From Combretum micranthum (lineage: Eukaryota; Streptophyta; Magnoliopsida; Myrtales; Combretaceae), in NCBI GenBank assembly GCA_024138025.1, contig JAMXBD010004255.1:1-64000 (forward strand): a DNA stretch of 64,000 bases. The letters are read 5' to 3'. Under the pieces are notes generated by a model. That model had not been told where the DNA came from and searched no databases. It was given only the letters and a program-made list of their open reading frames with translations. Positions within the stretch are counted from its first letter, which is position 1. Each line of letters starts with the position of its first letter. Position numbers and translations under genes: made by a program. Shown one piece after another: positions 1 to 12,796 of this stretch.

Positions 1-454
1 CTTCTTATGAGTAGCTTTAGTCACTAATATTTGCTTTATTACCAAATCTTACCATTCATATCAAACTTATTTTTGAATACCATTTTGTGCCAGTTATAGA
101 CTTGTCTTTTGGTCTTGAAACCAATATCCATACTTGATTTCTTCAAATTGACCAAGCTCTTCTTGCATGGCATTGATCGAACTATTATCTTACAATGCCT
201 CATTCATTCAAATTAGGTTCAACTTCAAATAATAATGCAAAAATTATTTTCAATGTTTTCCAACTTTGATCTAGTTATTATTTAGACTTAATATCACCTA
301 AAACTTGCTTAGATGGATGATAGAATTTAAATCTCAAGATTTAAATGATTAGGGATTAACCTATGAAGTTCTTAATGTATCTTCTTATAAACCGTCTGAT
401 AATGGTTCTGCTTGACCTTCTATAATAGGTTTTGTTAAGTCTCTGCTTTAGGCT

Positions 455-1800
455 TTAAATGTGCTTTACTGTATCTTGCAATTCTTGCTGAGAGTTTAAA
501 TTGTCATCCTTGTTTTTATCTTTAGGTATGTCATCATCAGAATCATCATGTTTCACATCTTCTACAAATTTAACAGTTATCGATTCTTCCACTACTCTAG
601 ATACTTTATTGAAAACACGAAAAAGCCTTACCGCTGAAGGAGTAACCAAGAAATATTCCTCATAAGCTCTTTCATTGAATTTACCAAGATTAAGTTGTGT
701 TTTCCTAATATAGCACTTATTGCTGAACGCATGAAAATATGTAGCATTTTTTTTTCTTCCTTTGTGGATCTCATAAGCTATTTTCTATGTCAATGTTCTC
801 ACATAAACATGGTTAATAATATAACGTGAAGTAGATATAGTTTTAGCTCAAAAATGTTGTGCAATACCGCTTTCATTTGATAAACTTTTGGTCATTTCTT
901 GTAAAACTCTGTTCTTCTTTCAACAACACCATTTTGTTGTTGGTGCAAGATGTAGAGAAATTATGATTAATTCATTTTTGTTCAAAAAAATTATAACACA
1001 CTTATGTTGTCAAATTCCTTACCATGATTTATTCTTAAGTTTATTATCGATTTTCCTTTTCATTTTGTACTTGTTTAGCAAGATTTTGAAAAGCATCTTG
1101 CTTATGTTTAAAGAACAATGCCAAAGTAAATCTAGAAAAATCAGTTACAATCACAAGACCATACTTATTACCTCTTAAGCTTAGTGTACGTGTATGACTA
1201 AACATATTAAGATGCAACAATTCTAAAGGTCTTTAAGTAGAAATTATATTTTTTAATTTATGAGAAACTGAAACCATTTTATTCTTTAAGCATATATCAC
1301 CTTGACATTATTTTTAACAGCAATTTTAAGCAAACCATTGACAAGTTTTAACTCAGAAAGTTTTTCAAGTTAGAAAAATTAATCTGACAAGCTTCTTGTA
1401 CCATAAGAAGGAATTATTATGCATAGATAGTAAACAACTTTCAACATCAACGTTTTCAAGTTCAATCATATAAATGTTTTTCTTGCAAAAGACTTCAAAC
1501 AAATTTTTACTATCTTCATCAAGCTTCAATTTTATCTTTTCGAAAATCATCTTGTATCATTTATTGCATAGATGACTTATCCTTAATAGATTATGTTTCA
1601 CCTCTTACCAAAGAAATATTTTCAATTATTATAGGAGGAAAACCTATAGTACCAATAGCTATTATTTTTCCTTTACTATTATCGCCAAACTTTACATAGT
1701 CTCCATTTTTCTATTCTATTATTGTAAACAAAAAGCATCTCATAACATGTTTTGAGCGCCCACTATCAAGGTATAAAGTCCTTTAAGTCTTGCTCCATGT
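455..1800 (-). pseudogene. copia protease/integrase remnant
   Basis: The minus strand holds a protease motif remnant near 1800-1740, then a GAG-pre-integrase region at 1600-1300 (HNLLRISHLC, then DNIY-like and CLLS blocks), then the integrase core at about 1250-880. The core is recognised from RPLELLHLNMF, SLRGNKYGLVIV and DFSRFTLALF, which is the usual copia integrase entry. The downstream linker at 649-455 has RLFRVFNK and VVEESITVKF, typical of the segment between integrase and RT. The frame changes several times. The open stretch on the opposite strand at 888-1178 is only its shadow. Confidence 0.8.
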
Positions 1801-2589
1801 TCCTTCATTCACAACTAGATGATCAAACCATTTTAGGAACCCTAACTAGCTTGTGTCCTTATAATTCAAGCTTAAATTATTTTGATCTTTAACTTTTATT
1901 GACTAAGCTTGTTATTTTTATAATAACAATATTTATCTAATGTCCATTTTTATTGCAAAAGAAACATACATAGGGTTAGATCTTACTAGACTTTTTGATA
2001 TTGATATGACTTCTTTTATACTGATATGGTCTTACCATTCTTTGTTGATATGTTATGGCATATCCTCTAGGATATTTTCTATGATATCCTCTATAATTAC
2101 TTTTGTAGATCCTCTGTAATTATATCTAGGATACTTTCTAGCATACTTTTCATCTGTTTTCTTAACTTGATTAGAAGATTCATCTTTGTTATAACCAAGA
2201 CCTTCTTTTGGAATTACTCATTCTTTGAGATGATATCACTTTTTTAAATTTTCCTCATTTTCAAGAAGAAATTGACTGAATATAGAACTTAAATCTTTTG
2301 AGGCTTCATCAATTCTTTTAAGATCCTTAATTTCTTTCTGTAAAGTATTGTTTTCCTTAGTTTATCTTTTGTTTCACATAGACTTTGATTATCCATATGT
2401 AGTACTCCGTATCATGTTTAATAATATATTTTCATCAAATAACAATTGATTTGTTTGACATACAACTTCTTTTTCATTTTTTAAGATTCTATTTTTTTTA
2501 AATTAGCTTTAGACAAAGCCTTTAAAAGCTACGTAATTTTTTTTTTTTTTTTAAACTATTAGGCTTTTTATTTTAAATTCAGAAGACAC

Positions 2590-3450
2590 CTCAAATAGAG
2601 CCATGAAGCACAAATTTACTTCTTCACCATCCTCTAAATCAACATTTGATGCAACCTCTAATTCGTTTAGATCTATCCATGTTGCCTTTGAGTGCTTTTT
2701 GTTTCTTTTGCATTTCTCTATCTATTTCAGCAATACAAGGCACTTGTACTTGATATGTCCCGCTTTCTTACATTCATAGCATACTATCTCTTTTTTTTTT
2801 CCTTCCTTTCATCGTTTAATGTCTTTCCTACATCATACTTATAAAGATCATTAGCAACATGTTTGTTTGTTAGAATGCTTACCTTTGCCTTTCATCAGTT
2901 TTGTAAATCTTCTTATAAGCAATCTTATATCCTCACATTCATCATCACTTTCAAATTCATTGTCAGACTTTAGATCATTTTCAATAGCCTTGATGCTCTT
3001 TTCTTGATTAATTTGATGTTTGAGTTTTGACTCATATGCTTGCGGCTTCTCTCTTAGTTGACAAGGTCAATTTATCCAAGTCATGGGCTTCTTCAATTGC
3101 ATTAGTCTTGAAATCCCATGACTGGAAAATCCTCAATATTTTTCTTACTAGTTCATAATCATCAAATTTCTTTCCAAAGGAAAAAGTTCGTTAGTGATTA
3201 AAGTAAATCTATTGAAGCCATTAGAGATACTTTCACCAATTTTGAGTTGAAACAATTTATAATCTTGTTCTTTAGCAATTAAGCACGATGACATCATTGT
3301 AAAGATAGATTGTGAAATGCTTATCAAGATCTTATTCTTGGCATTGTTGTTCAATTAAGCCTTCTTCTTTTCATCCTCTATGAGTGTTAGACTCTCTCCA
3401 AGCAAGTTCTCGATCACCATATTGAATAATCTCCCCGAGGTGAAATCCAT
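2590..3450 (-). pseudogene. copia gag remnant with CCHC zinc knuckle
   Basis: This is the capsid part of the copia element. A 68-residue open stretch at 3354-3148 contains SISQSIFTMM, ESISNGFNRFT and ITNELFPL, matching the middle of plant copia gags in order and spacing. Further downstream on the minus strand come KILRIFQSWDFK and AIEEAHDLDKL in shifted frames, then a zinc knuckle of C-X2-C-X4-H type near 2790-2720. An in-frame stop follows EDEKKKA at about 3355. Gag normally packages element RNA; here it is non-functional. Confidence 0.8.
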
Positions 3451-3586
3451 GGCTTTAATATATGTTTCAATCCTATATATCCATTAAGGAAGATTAATGC
3501 AATAAATGAATGGAATGTGGTTTCATGCAATAGTGATTGTGTTATCATCCATATTAATCAAACTCTTAAATCAAAAGCTCCCGTTG

Positions 3587-3600
3587 TGATACCAAATATA
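3587..3600 (-). other. Primer-binding site of the first copia element
   Basis: On the minus strand the sequence TTTGGTATCACAAC resembles the initiator-Met tRNA primer site TGGTATCAGAGC, with mismatches at its 3' end. It sits between the gag side (lower coordinates) and the presumed LTR (higher coordinates), as expected. Confidence 0.65.
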
Positions 3601-4680
3601 GGTCCCAGCTAACAAATAGGAGGGAAGGGGTGAATTGTTTATTATTAAAAACTTTTTCAAATAATAAACTTAACGTTCACAATTAATATATAAATGTGAT
3701 GCGAATGAAACAATAATCAAATAAAGTGGAAAAGTAAATAATGTCCAAGATTTAGAAAGATTCCTCCTTGCGAGTTGTCCTCTCTTCCAGCTCCAATGCT
3801 AAGGATCCAGTGTTTCTCACCAGTCACCCACTACTGTGATAACAATTGAGGGATCACAAACACCAGTGCTATCTTGCTTTGTCTCATAAGCCTTACCCTA
3901 GGTTAATCACATAACTACAAGATACTAAGATGTAATCCTCTCAACAGATACATAACCTAACCCTCATAGTAAAGAGCAAGGATAGTTTAATGAGATATAA
4001 TGGAATCTTGAAAAATTAAGTGCAAAAACATGAGTAAGGTAGCTTCTGAAATATGTTTTAAAGAAGGCTATAGAAGAATATCAGTGACAATATCAATGGT
4101 ATGAATGCTTGTATTTATTTTTTTTGTACTTTGAACTTCTTCTAATTATAAATTGTTTATGCAATGTTTCTTTTATCATATGTTGGATGTATCTTCAAAA
4201 AGATCTTCAAAACTGGTAGATATGATATCTTCATGAATTTGAATGTTTGAAGATTGAAAGATATCCCATAATATATGGTCAGGCTTATCTTGAAGTTATC
4301 TTTAAAATAGAAACAAATAACTCAATCTTTCCTGGAATATATGTTCTCTTTACATCATTTAAATTTTCAAAATCAAAAGCTTTGGAAATATTTTGAGTAT
4401 TGTTGAAACTATATGATATTGAAGCTCTACAAAATCTAGAAGTAAGCCTTTAAGTATATCTTATCTTCTTCATAATAATGGTTATCTTGATACAAATAAT
4501 CTTTGTCTCCAATTAATCCATTTGATGTCTTTATGTTTGAAAATATATGTTTTCCAAAATATCTTCATCAAAATACTAGATAAAAAGAAATTTCTTGAGA
4601 AACTTATTAGAAGCTGCGAAAACTAAGCTTATTACTTTACTAGTCCCCATGGATTTTAATCCTTCTTGAGTGAAATGTAT
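3601..4680 (-). repeat. Presumed 5' LTR of the first copia element, outer edge uncertain
   Basis: The sequence next to the primer-binding site reads, on the minus strand, AATTCACCCC...GGGACCTATA, which resembles the 3' end of SIRE-type LTRs. No second LTR is in the window, so the outer edge cannot be fixed by comparison. I place it near a 12-bp perfect inverted repeat at 4679-4707. The stretch has no gene. Confidence 0.4.
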
Positions 4681-4889
4681 TAGGTGTATTACCCAAATAC
4701 ACCTAATATAGTGGAGCTAGGTCTTCCGAGAAATAAAAGTAGCTTGTCATGAATAAAATCCTTTTTATTAAGCTATGAGTCATTTGCGTAGGTTTTGATA
4801 AAGATTCAGAAAAACATTCTAATAAACCTTCTAATATGAAATACTGATCTGCACACTTGATAAAATAGATTAGATATCTTTGATTCATT

Positions 4890-7698
4890 TTGTTATCATC
4901 AAATTGTTAAGGTAATAACCTAACAGTATCAAATGTAGTCACATGAGCATATGTTTTTGCAAAATCAATATCGTTGCTGAAAGTATCATTTCACTACTAG
5001 TCTTGCTTTATATTTGTTGATGGAGCCATCAGAGTTGAGTTTCAATTTGAACATACCCTTGATTTTTATTACCAGTCGATTTTAAAAGCTATCAAAAAGT
5101 AACCGCATATTATTTTTTACAATCATGTTGATTCCTTCTTCCATAGCTACTTTTTGGCAATTGCAAGGCTTGTGCTACTTTTACAAGTTCAAGAATAGCA
5201 ACATTACACCTTCTATAAATATTTTTGAGTGATTTGGTAACCCTTACAGCAAAGTCTTCATCATTTAAATTTTTCCCATCTAATGTCACATCTTCTTCTT
5301 AGGGAACAACCACAAAGTTTAAAATTTAATTTGTGGCACCAATGGTTTTTTTTTTCACCAATTCAAGCAGTATTCGCATCAAACTTCATACTTCTGCTCA
5401 CATATTCTTTTTCATTGATAGAGTTTAGAATTATGTATCCATTGGAAAGACTACTATATCTAACAACGATACCAACTTCAATCCTTAGATTAATTCAATC
5501 GCTTTTTTCTTTAAGGATGTATGAAGAACTTACACTTCTAAATAGTTCATAGGGTGTTCTACCATCAATGGCTTTAGTTAGAAGCCAGTTTTGCAAATAC
5601 ACAACAATATTTACTGTCATTGTCCATAATTACTTTTGTAATTTTTTCCCCAGCAGTAAACAACTTGTCATATTCATGGTAGATTTGTTCTTCCTTTCAT
5701 TCACACCATTTTCTTAAGGTGTGCATGTAACTATGAATTGATGATTGGTACCCAACTTCAAGAGGTATTGTTGAAGTTAATGTAAAGTATATTTGGTGCA
5801 ATTGTTAGACCTCAAGGCCTTGATCAAATTTCAACTTTGAATCCCAACAGTAGCTTCGACCTTCAGAAACATAATGAGGACTTCAAACTTGTTCATAAGA
5901 AAATAAACCTAGTAATAACTTGTGAAATCATCACTAAGTAGGAGAAAATATTTCCTACGATTATAAGAAGTATGCTTAAGCGTCCATAAATATCAACATG
6001 AAAAATTTGGAGTTTTTATATTGCTCTCCAAGTTTGATTGATAGGAAAAGAAGTCTTGCTAAGTTTTGCAAGTTGATAGACATCAAAAACACCAAAATGC
6101 AAACAAATAATTGGCAAATCAATCACCATTCTTTTTTTCAAAGTATCTTTCAGGCATCATAGTTAGTGTTGCCTATTCTTTTATGCTAAAAAAAAAAAAA
6201 AGTTAGGCTCAACTCTAGCAAAAGCTTCAGTTTTATAAATTTTCTAATAAAGATTAAAGCTTTTATTATGAATTCTAGTTTATGGAAGCTTCATTCCAAT
6301 GGGATTGAAAATGTCATAAGTTTTTCCTTTAAGATTGAGCCTATAATAATTGTCTAATAACCAACCAACATCAAGAATATTATGTTCAATATCAAGCACA
6401 AACAACACATGATTTTTATACTTGGTAAAGTTTGTATTATTCTCGCACATTTTTCCTTCACATCTACAAGTTTGCCATCACCAAGTTTGACTTGTGAAGT
6501 ATACTCCATATATATATATATATATATTCATGAAGTTAATCAATTTTGGTATCATGTGGTGTGTGCAACTATTTTCAGTCAACCAAACTTTTGAGTCTTG
6601 AGTTGTAAATGAACACTTTTCCTTAGCAATGGCAACAAAGAGCTTCTCCTCTTAACTTTAGGTGCTTTTGAGACTTAAGCAAACTAAATTTGATTATAAT
6701 AATTTTCACTACTCGGATAAACTTTTTCTATGTGTTTAAATTGCTTCAAGTCTTGCACTAAACTCCAAGCCTAAACTAGCATTGATTTTTGGTATGATTT
6801 GTTTTCTTATAGTGAGGACATGGTGGATTGTTGCTTCTTCTACCTCTTCCTTTGAAATTTAGTTGTTCTTTCTCTTCTTTATTTTTTTTCTCAATTGAGT
6901 TCTTCTAGACATTGCTTTCTAGTTGAGTTTTAGATTTATCAATTGCAACAAGAGCACTTTCTATTGGTTTTTGTTCCCCTCTTGTTGCTTTCTATTGTTT
7001 ATTGGTTGAAGAACATTGGTTAACTCAATAAATGAGAGCTGTGATATATCCTAAGAATCTTTAGGAGAGGAGATTTAGGGCTCAAACATTTTTGGAATAG
7101 TCATCATCACCTCCTCCACAATCTTTTATCTGACAATTCCTCACCTAATAGCTAGATTTGATTAATAATCATCAATACTTTGTCTAAATAATACTTAACA
7201 TTCTTAGATTCCTTCATTATAATCAACTCAAACTCCTTTCTTAAGTTGAAAAGTTGCATTTGCCTTATTTTATCGCTCCCTTGAAACTTGATTTTCAATT
7301 TGTCCTAAGCCTCTTTTGTAGTTTCACAAGCCATGATTCTTGTGTAGATTATTTCATCAACCACTGCTTATATACATGATAAGGCTCTATAGCTGCTAGC
7401 TATTTCTTTAGAATAGTTCTTGATTTAGTTGAGCATGGGGTCATTAATAGAGCTACTTCTTTACCATTTTCAACAAATCCCCAAAGATCAAATGACTTTA
7501 GGTAAGCTTTTATCTTAAGAGCCCAAGTTTGGTGGTTTTTGCCATTAAAAATTAATGGTGAAGATCTATAAAAGTTTATAGAAGCCATTAAAGAAGAACT
7601 TGTAAGTTGTTTTGTTTTTTTTTCCCATACTTGGTGGGTTTCCTCATTGGTTTACTCTCACAATCCCACAAAGATAAGAGACAACCCTAATACCAATT
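4890..7698 (-). mobile_element. Second degenerate Ty1/copia retrotransposon, gag-integrase-RT
   Basis: Read on the minus strand from 7698: primer-binding site (TGGTATTAGGG at about 7687-7696), gag start codon at 7588, integrase near 6100-5690, RT from about 5200 to 4890. Gag opens with FNGKNHQTWALKIKAYLKS and FDLWGFVE, the DUF4219/UBN2-type N-terminus. Integrase shows CTP, ENGVNERK near 5735-5695. RT shows VCSNWNSTLMA in one frame and DFAKTYAHVTTFDTVRLL in another near 4960-4900, a worn version of the copia RT N-terminus. Stops and frameshifts are frequent. The RT is cut off near 4890 where the first copia element begins, which suggests that the first element inserted into this one. Confidence 0.8.
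6508..6530. repeat. (TA)n microsatellite
   Basis: About eleven uninterrupted TA units lie within the decayed copia internal region. Confidence 0.9.
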
Positions 7699-8100
7699 GT
7701 AGGAGATAGATTTAGTATGAAAGAGCATATGAGACTCAAAAAAAAAAAAAGGTAAATAAGATATGTACTTTGATTTTCCATTTCACAAATTTATAGTACA
7801 ACTTTAAAAAATTAGTTAATATTAAACCATCAGAATTTATGTGGTTTTTTGTTCTTCACTAATGCATAATTGAAGCTAGACTACTAATTTCATTCATATG
7901 TCAATCTAGCATATATAATATTTTAATTAAAAAATCTTTTATCCCAAAGAAGATTCTAAAAACATAATCGAGTAGATAGATTTACATCAACTTGTTATGC
8001 AGCAGCTAGAGTAACCTTCATCAATTGCATTTTAGAAGTGTATTGAAGAATTTTAGATAGCCCATTATTATTTGGTGGTTGAATATCTTAGCTAGGAACA
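7699..8100 (-). repeat. Presumed 5' LTR of the second copia element
   Basis: The sequence directly beyond the primer-binding site starts TGTAGGAGATAG, a plausible LTR terminus. The outer end is uncertain; a GGAACA at about 8095-8100 would fit. There is no partner LTR in the window. Confidence 0.35.
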
Positions 8101-8407
8101 CTAATTTTGGTCATACGAGTACTCTTTACCAAATCATTGAAATATATATTTTTAGTTTATAAGTTTATTTTTTGCCAATATATATCCTTAACCATTTTGT
8201 TATTGTTTTGCATGGTTTATCTAAAGATTTTTGAGTGGAAACAGACTCAATGGGACAATCAAGAAAGAACTAGGAAATCTGACCAATTTGATAATATTGT
8301 GAGTACTATGAAAATATATTTTATGTATTTTCAAACATTCAATATATTCCTATATATTGTAAATTATATATATCTTAACTGACTTCAATAAAAACTATTA
8401 TATACAG
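8101..8407. other. Unassigned stretch before the first recognised LRR exon
   Basis: This stretch is AT-rich. An open frame covers 8107-8382 but shows no similarity I recognise. If the receptor kinase had a nearby upstream exon it should lie here, but I see neither a signal peptide nor LRR sequence. Confidence 0.4.
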
Positions 8408-8819
8408 CAATGTTGGATCAAATTATCTCACAGGGGAGATTCCCAATACCATGTTTGATCGACTGACTAATCTTGAATACTTGTGAGTTAATAACGTGTT
8501 TTCTTTTCACTTATGTGATTCCATGGAATAATTATACGCATGTGTTCATAATAATTTTTTTTTCATTCTTAGCTTTTAGTTTTTTTTTTCCTATTACAAT
8601 AATGTCAAAAGTTCATTACTTCAAAAAACAATGATCATAATATTGTCCTACTCGAGTTTAGAGTCTTATAAATAAAGTTACGATTCCTTTTTCTATACTT
8701 TTCATATGAGAGCTAATTATATTTTCTCATTGAATTGCTCATTGTAGTGGGGCTTATGGAAATAACCTGTCTGGTGAAATTCCTGGAGACATCTCAAAGT
8801 GCACGAGCCTCTTGACCTT
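8408..8819 (+). pseudogene. LRR exons 1 and 2 of the receptor kinase
   Basis: Exon 8408-8482 (75 bp) encodes NYLTGEIPNTMFDRLTNLEYL; exon 8748-8819 (72 bp) encodes GNNLSGEIPGDISKCTSLLT. Both are single plant-type LRR units (LTGEIP core). Each is a phase-2 exon: it starts with the third base of a Leu/Phe codon and ends TT before GT. Acceptors are TATACAG and TTGTAG; donors are GTGAGT and GTAACT. One LRR per 72-bp exon is the standard layout of this family. Earlier exons with the start codon and signal peptide are not visible; the second copia element lies just upstream. Confidence 0.8.
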
Positions 8820-9059
8820 GTAACTTCCTTAATCTATGTTTATTTTGCTAAATGTATGGTTTTTAACTAGACCACTCTATCATCAGATGTGCACATCTTA
8901 CTTTTGATTACAAACATTTTGTATGAATAAATCTAGAATATAGTTCAAAGATCACAACACACTACAAGCAAGACAAATAACAGTGAGGGAAAAAAATATG
9001 TCAGATGGACTGTACCTGGAAAAGTATAAACAAGGAAAAAAAAGAAAAAACTTAGGTTA

Positions 9060-11350
9060 AGTTGAATGATATTATTTGCTTAAGCAGTAACACTACAAAT
9101 TGGTTAACCCGTGATCACAAAGCACCAATTTCCTCTCACAGAGGTTATGAAGTGTTTGGCTATCTCTACCCTAAGTATCATATGTATAGCCTTCATAAGA
9201 ATCCAAAACTCAAATATATAAAATAAGAAAGGGCATAGACATAAAGAAATCACGAATAAGGAATTCACCATCCAAATAATGACGTCTTTACCTATTTTTT
9301 GATAAAGGGGTCCCAAGCTCTATTGTTTGCTCAGTCAAAGCTTAAAATCTACCAATTATTAGAATCATGAGATAATCTTCAAAAGTTCTCAAACATAGCA
9401 TCTATTAATATTGATAAAATACGTTTAGCGGAAATACAATTAGTAAAACTAAATTACTGACAATATCCCATCAATTCTCAAAAGAAAACTAAAATAGAAA
9501 GATCAATACAGCTAAATCTAATTTTTGAATTATCCAATTTAGGAGAAAATGGGTGTTCCTTTAGGTGTACCTTAGTTAAAGTTTATTGACTGAGGAGTGA
9601 GGCTGGATCTCTAGTTGACTAGTTGAATTACGTTCCTTCATCACTCTCTTTAAATGCAATAGTACTCCATAATATTCTCTTACATCCACTGTCCTTATGG
9701 AACAAGCAGTCTCTTCACTTCTTCTCTTTGATCTTGAGTTGAGATGCTTCTTTATATGATTATACGGTTTGGTTCTTTTAGTATGGGTCAAGTTTCTAGG
9801 ATAATTAGTTTCTCATTCCATTTTCCTTAGTTCTCTAAAAGGTGTGATTAGAAGATATGTGTGGCAATGTCACTTTTCAACATCGAGTGTCTACTACCAC
9901 ATTTAATTTCTATGGAAGATATAAAGTCCTTATGTTGTAGATTTTCTACGAGTTTAAACCATATCGATTATCTCAAATTAGTCATTTCCCATAGGACATC
10001 GCTAATTTGAGGCATCTATTATCCCTTTCTCATTTTGCCTCACTACAGAATCAATTTTACTAATAGGGATATCATGCCATCCATCAGATTTCTCCCCCAC
10101 AGTGCAAGTTGGTGAGATGCCAGGGGGATGTCAAATTGGACCTATAACTCCTAAATTTCATTTGACTATAACATTAATGAATGACTAAACCAAGAGCTTC
10201 AATTTTATCAACCATTCTTGGCTACGACTGTTTTTTGCTGGTGCTTATTAGGAGTGGATGATCGATTTGGTTCGGTTTTTTCTAGAATCAAACCAAGTCA
10301 TAATTTATTGTTTGGTTTGGATTATAATTTTTAAACCATAAATAACGGTTTGGTTTGGTTTGGATTACGGATTAAATAAAAAATTTAACTAAAATTTTTC
10401 TTTATTCTAATTTTTTTATATTTGTGTAGATACTAAAATATTTATATTATTTTACAAAGTTTATATTATAAACACAACAAATACTTTATTAATTATCATA
10501 CTTTTTATTATAATTCTCTATAAAATCACTTATCTACCAATAAAATACATTCAACTACCAATATATAGTAAGTCATAATTTATAATTTTTAATAGAACCA
10601 TCTAGTCAATTATCTACCAATAAATTTCGCTAAAATAAAAATTATCTACCAACAAAATTCATCAACAAATAAAATGATCCGTTGAAAAAATATATTAAAC
10701 AAAATTTCATATTTTATAAAGTTAAAAGCTATTAAAAAAAAATAATAGTTCGTCATTAACAAAAAATATTATTATACTTTTTGAAAATGGTTTGGTTCGA
10801 TTTTATGGATTGGTCTAGTTTACTTTTCAAACCAAATCATAAATTTATAGATTGGTTCGAATTGGAAAATTTTTAAACCAAACTATTAAAAAAAAAACCA
10901 TGTTTTCAATTTAGATTTGTTCGGTTATTGATTGGTTTGGCTCGGTTGGTTTTTTTCCCCACCCCTAAATTGCTTATCATATCCAGGTCTACAAAATCTC
11001 GTCATTGATGGTCACATGGATTGAAGAGTTTGCCCTTTTCCCCAACCAGAGTTTACACTTCTTGGTCTTGGCAACATGTTCCTCTTCTTTTGGTACTCAC
11101 ACGCAGTATTCAGATGTTCGACATATTCCACTTTACTTTTGATATAGGCCAATGTATCAACTAAGAATCTTTATCGAGTCTATCTAAGAAATCTCTCGGT
11201 GTTATATTACAAGAGCTCTAAACACGGTACCGGTGCATCCAAACAACTATACCAAAACTCGAAGTGCTTATTGGATGTTCTGAAGGTGGTATTTTGAAAA
11301 ATCTTGATCTCTCTTCCTATTGGAGATATTTTAACAATAGGCTTGTATCA
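9060..11350 (-). mobile_element. Decayed Ty3/gypsy pol remnant in an intron
   Basis: On the minus strand at about 11300-11040 I can follow a gypsy RT in pieces: NTTFRTSNKHFEF (for the usual KTAFRT..GHYEF), FLDRLDKD, then EYVEHLNTACE and KKCKLWLG. These correspond to the fingers/palm and the start of the thumb in correct order. The catalytic FxDD block is unreadable, with a stop in its place. The remainder down to about 9060 is more doubtful; an open stretch at 9316-9104 could be an eroded integrase piece but I cannot confirm it. A hAT-like element splits the remnant at 10249-10969. The outer limits are approximate and no LTRs were identified. Confidence 0.55.
10249..10969. mobile_element. hAT-like non-autonomous transposon
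   Basis: The ends are TAGGAGTGG on the left and CCACCCCTAAA on the right, giving terminal inverted repeats of the TAGGGGTGG type seen in plant hAT elements. The flanks GTGCTTAT (10241-10248) and TTGCTTAT (10970-10977) form an 8-bp target duplication with one mismatch. Subterminal sequence is rich in GGTTTGGTT on one side and AACCAAACC on the other, so the ends can fold back. It has no transposase frame and lies within the gypsy remnant. Confidence 0.75.
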
Positions 11351-12796
11351 AAACAGCCTTACGTCCTTTTCCGTTAGTCAAGAAGTCATCAAACGTCAAC
11401 AAGGGGTAGGTTTATTTCTGAATAATAACCATACTCTACTTTTGCTAATCACCATACAGACACTAAACATCATTTACCCTTTTAGCAAAAAACTTGATAC
11501 TCTCGGGTAGAAGACGTCGTCTAGCATTCGAGTAACAAACCATTGTGGGCATGCACAACGTAATAGAGAACCCATAAACAAGTGGTTAGTAAGACTAAAT
11601 CCAAGGTATAAAGGTGTGCAAATTCAAGACTATATGGAAATTATTAAGTCTGTGTCTTGAACATACATGAGACAATTATAGAGGAGTATTTAGAAAAAGA
11701 AATGAGCAAAGAGTTGAATTAGGCTATCATGCCGACGACAAATTTCTACTTTGTTTTCTCTTGGCATCTAATTAAGTTATTTCTTATTTCATGTTTTAGG
11801 GACCAATTTCTTCACTATATAGGTGCCTTTTTGTAATTAGATGAAGTAAAAAAGTACAATAGCGTAGGGCCTTGGGTAGAGGATCATTTTCGTATTTGAG
11901 CTTTTCACTTAATTAAATGTCATGAATTAGTTTTTAAGACAAATAATATGGCATAGAAGCCAATTCTAACTTAAAGATCTTATAGAGATTTAGATTGGTA
12001 GGCTTAGATAAGGATAACCGGACTGGTTAGCTCATTATTTGTGTACTTGGTTTTCTTATGCATGAAAATAAGGTCTAGACGAGGTCTTGTTGAACTTCTT
12101 ATGAGCTTCAAACTTCATTTATATGTATAAGGCTCATTTTAAAAGGAGTAGGCATCTCTTATAAAGAAGATGGATTAAGCTTTATAGTGGGGATGGGCTA
12201 GTTTATCGATCCATAAAAATATGGAGGTTTCAACCTCGTCCTTAGATGACAAAATTTATCTAAAGTTATTAATGACATTTGACTATAATGGTCCATGTCA
12301 AAATCATTTTGTGGCATGCATTAGAAAAGCATGAGCACTTTATTAAATTTTTTTTAAATTAAAATATTTAATTGTTGAATCAAGAATATAATAAGTGCAT
12401 CATATTCTATCTATAACTATATACACACTTCAAGAATCCAAATTTTCTAGTTCTTCTTCTCATTCCTCTTTTTATGATTTCCTCCCATGTCATCGACTCA
12501 AGCCTTTTTTTAGGATCAGTCATCTCACTTGTTTTATATGATTGGGTAGTCATACTATTATTGCTACATAATAGTAGATGAAAATCTTCTTCATATTGTT
12601 TTTTTGGCCAATGAAATGTTGTATGGATTTTTTTTTTTTAATAAATTTCTCTTTTGGTATTCGTCATATTTCGTTGCCGTATGTTCTGTTATCTTTAAAT
12701 AAACAATTCGAAATTTGGTCCAATAAAATGAATGGTGAATATCGTCATCGACTTATAAAACTAATCATTCCTTTTCCCTTTATATAATTGATGCAG
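11351..12796. other. Intron sequence with no recognisable gene
   Basis: This is intron between LRR exons 2 and 3 of the receptor kinase. Short open frames at 11304-11510 and 12578-12787 look like chance. The left part may still belong to the decayed gypsy element, but I recognise no domain in it. Confidence 0.5.

Larger units (their letters stand above)
1..3600 (-). mobile_element. Degenerate Ty1/copia (SIRE-like) retrotransposon, gag to RT start
   Basis: Read on the minus strand from 3600 down to 1, the order is primer-binding site, gag, zinc knuckle, protease, integrase, reverse transcriptase start. This is the Ty1/copia order (integrase before RT). Gag around 3450-2590 carries the stretch with ESISNGFNRFT and ITNEL followed by KILR and AIEEAHDL, as in UBN2-type gags. 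A CCHC knuckle (CYECKKAGH) lies near 2790-2720. The integrase core shows STSC, NNK and VLLKE near 960-900, a decayed form of the usual PQQNGVVERKN signature. RT begins near 180 with AMQEELGQFE and continues past the left edge. Stops and frameshifts occur throughout, so it cannot make a polyprotein. The gag type and LTR junction suggest the SIRE/Maximus lineage, which is an inference. Confidence 0.85.

Noticed and set aside
888..1178. 96-residue hydrophobic + strand frame
   Set aside because: It is antisense to the copia integrase core, which explains the sequence better.
9104..9316. 70-residue minus-strand frame as a clear gypsy integrase
   Set aside because: The position fits, but the HHCC or catalytic residues cannot be identified; it is only mentioned as possible.
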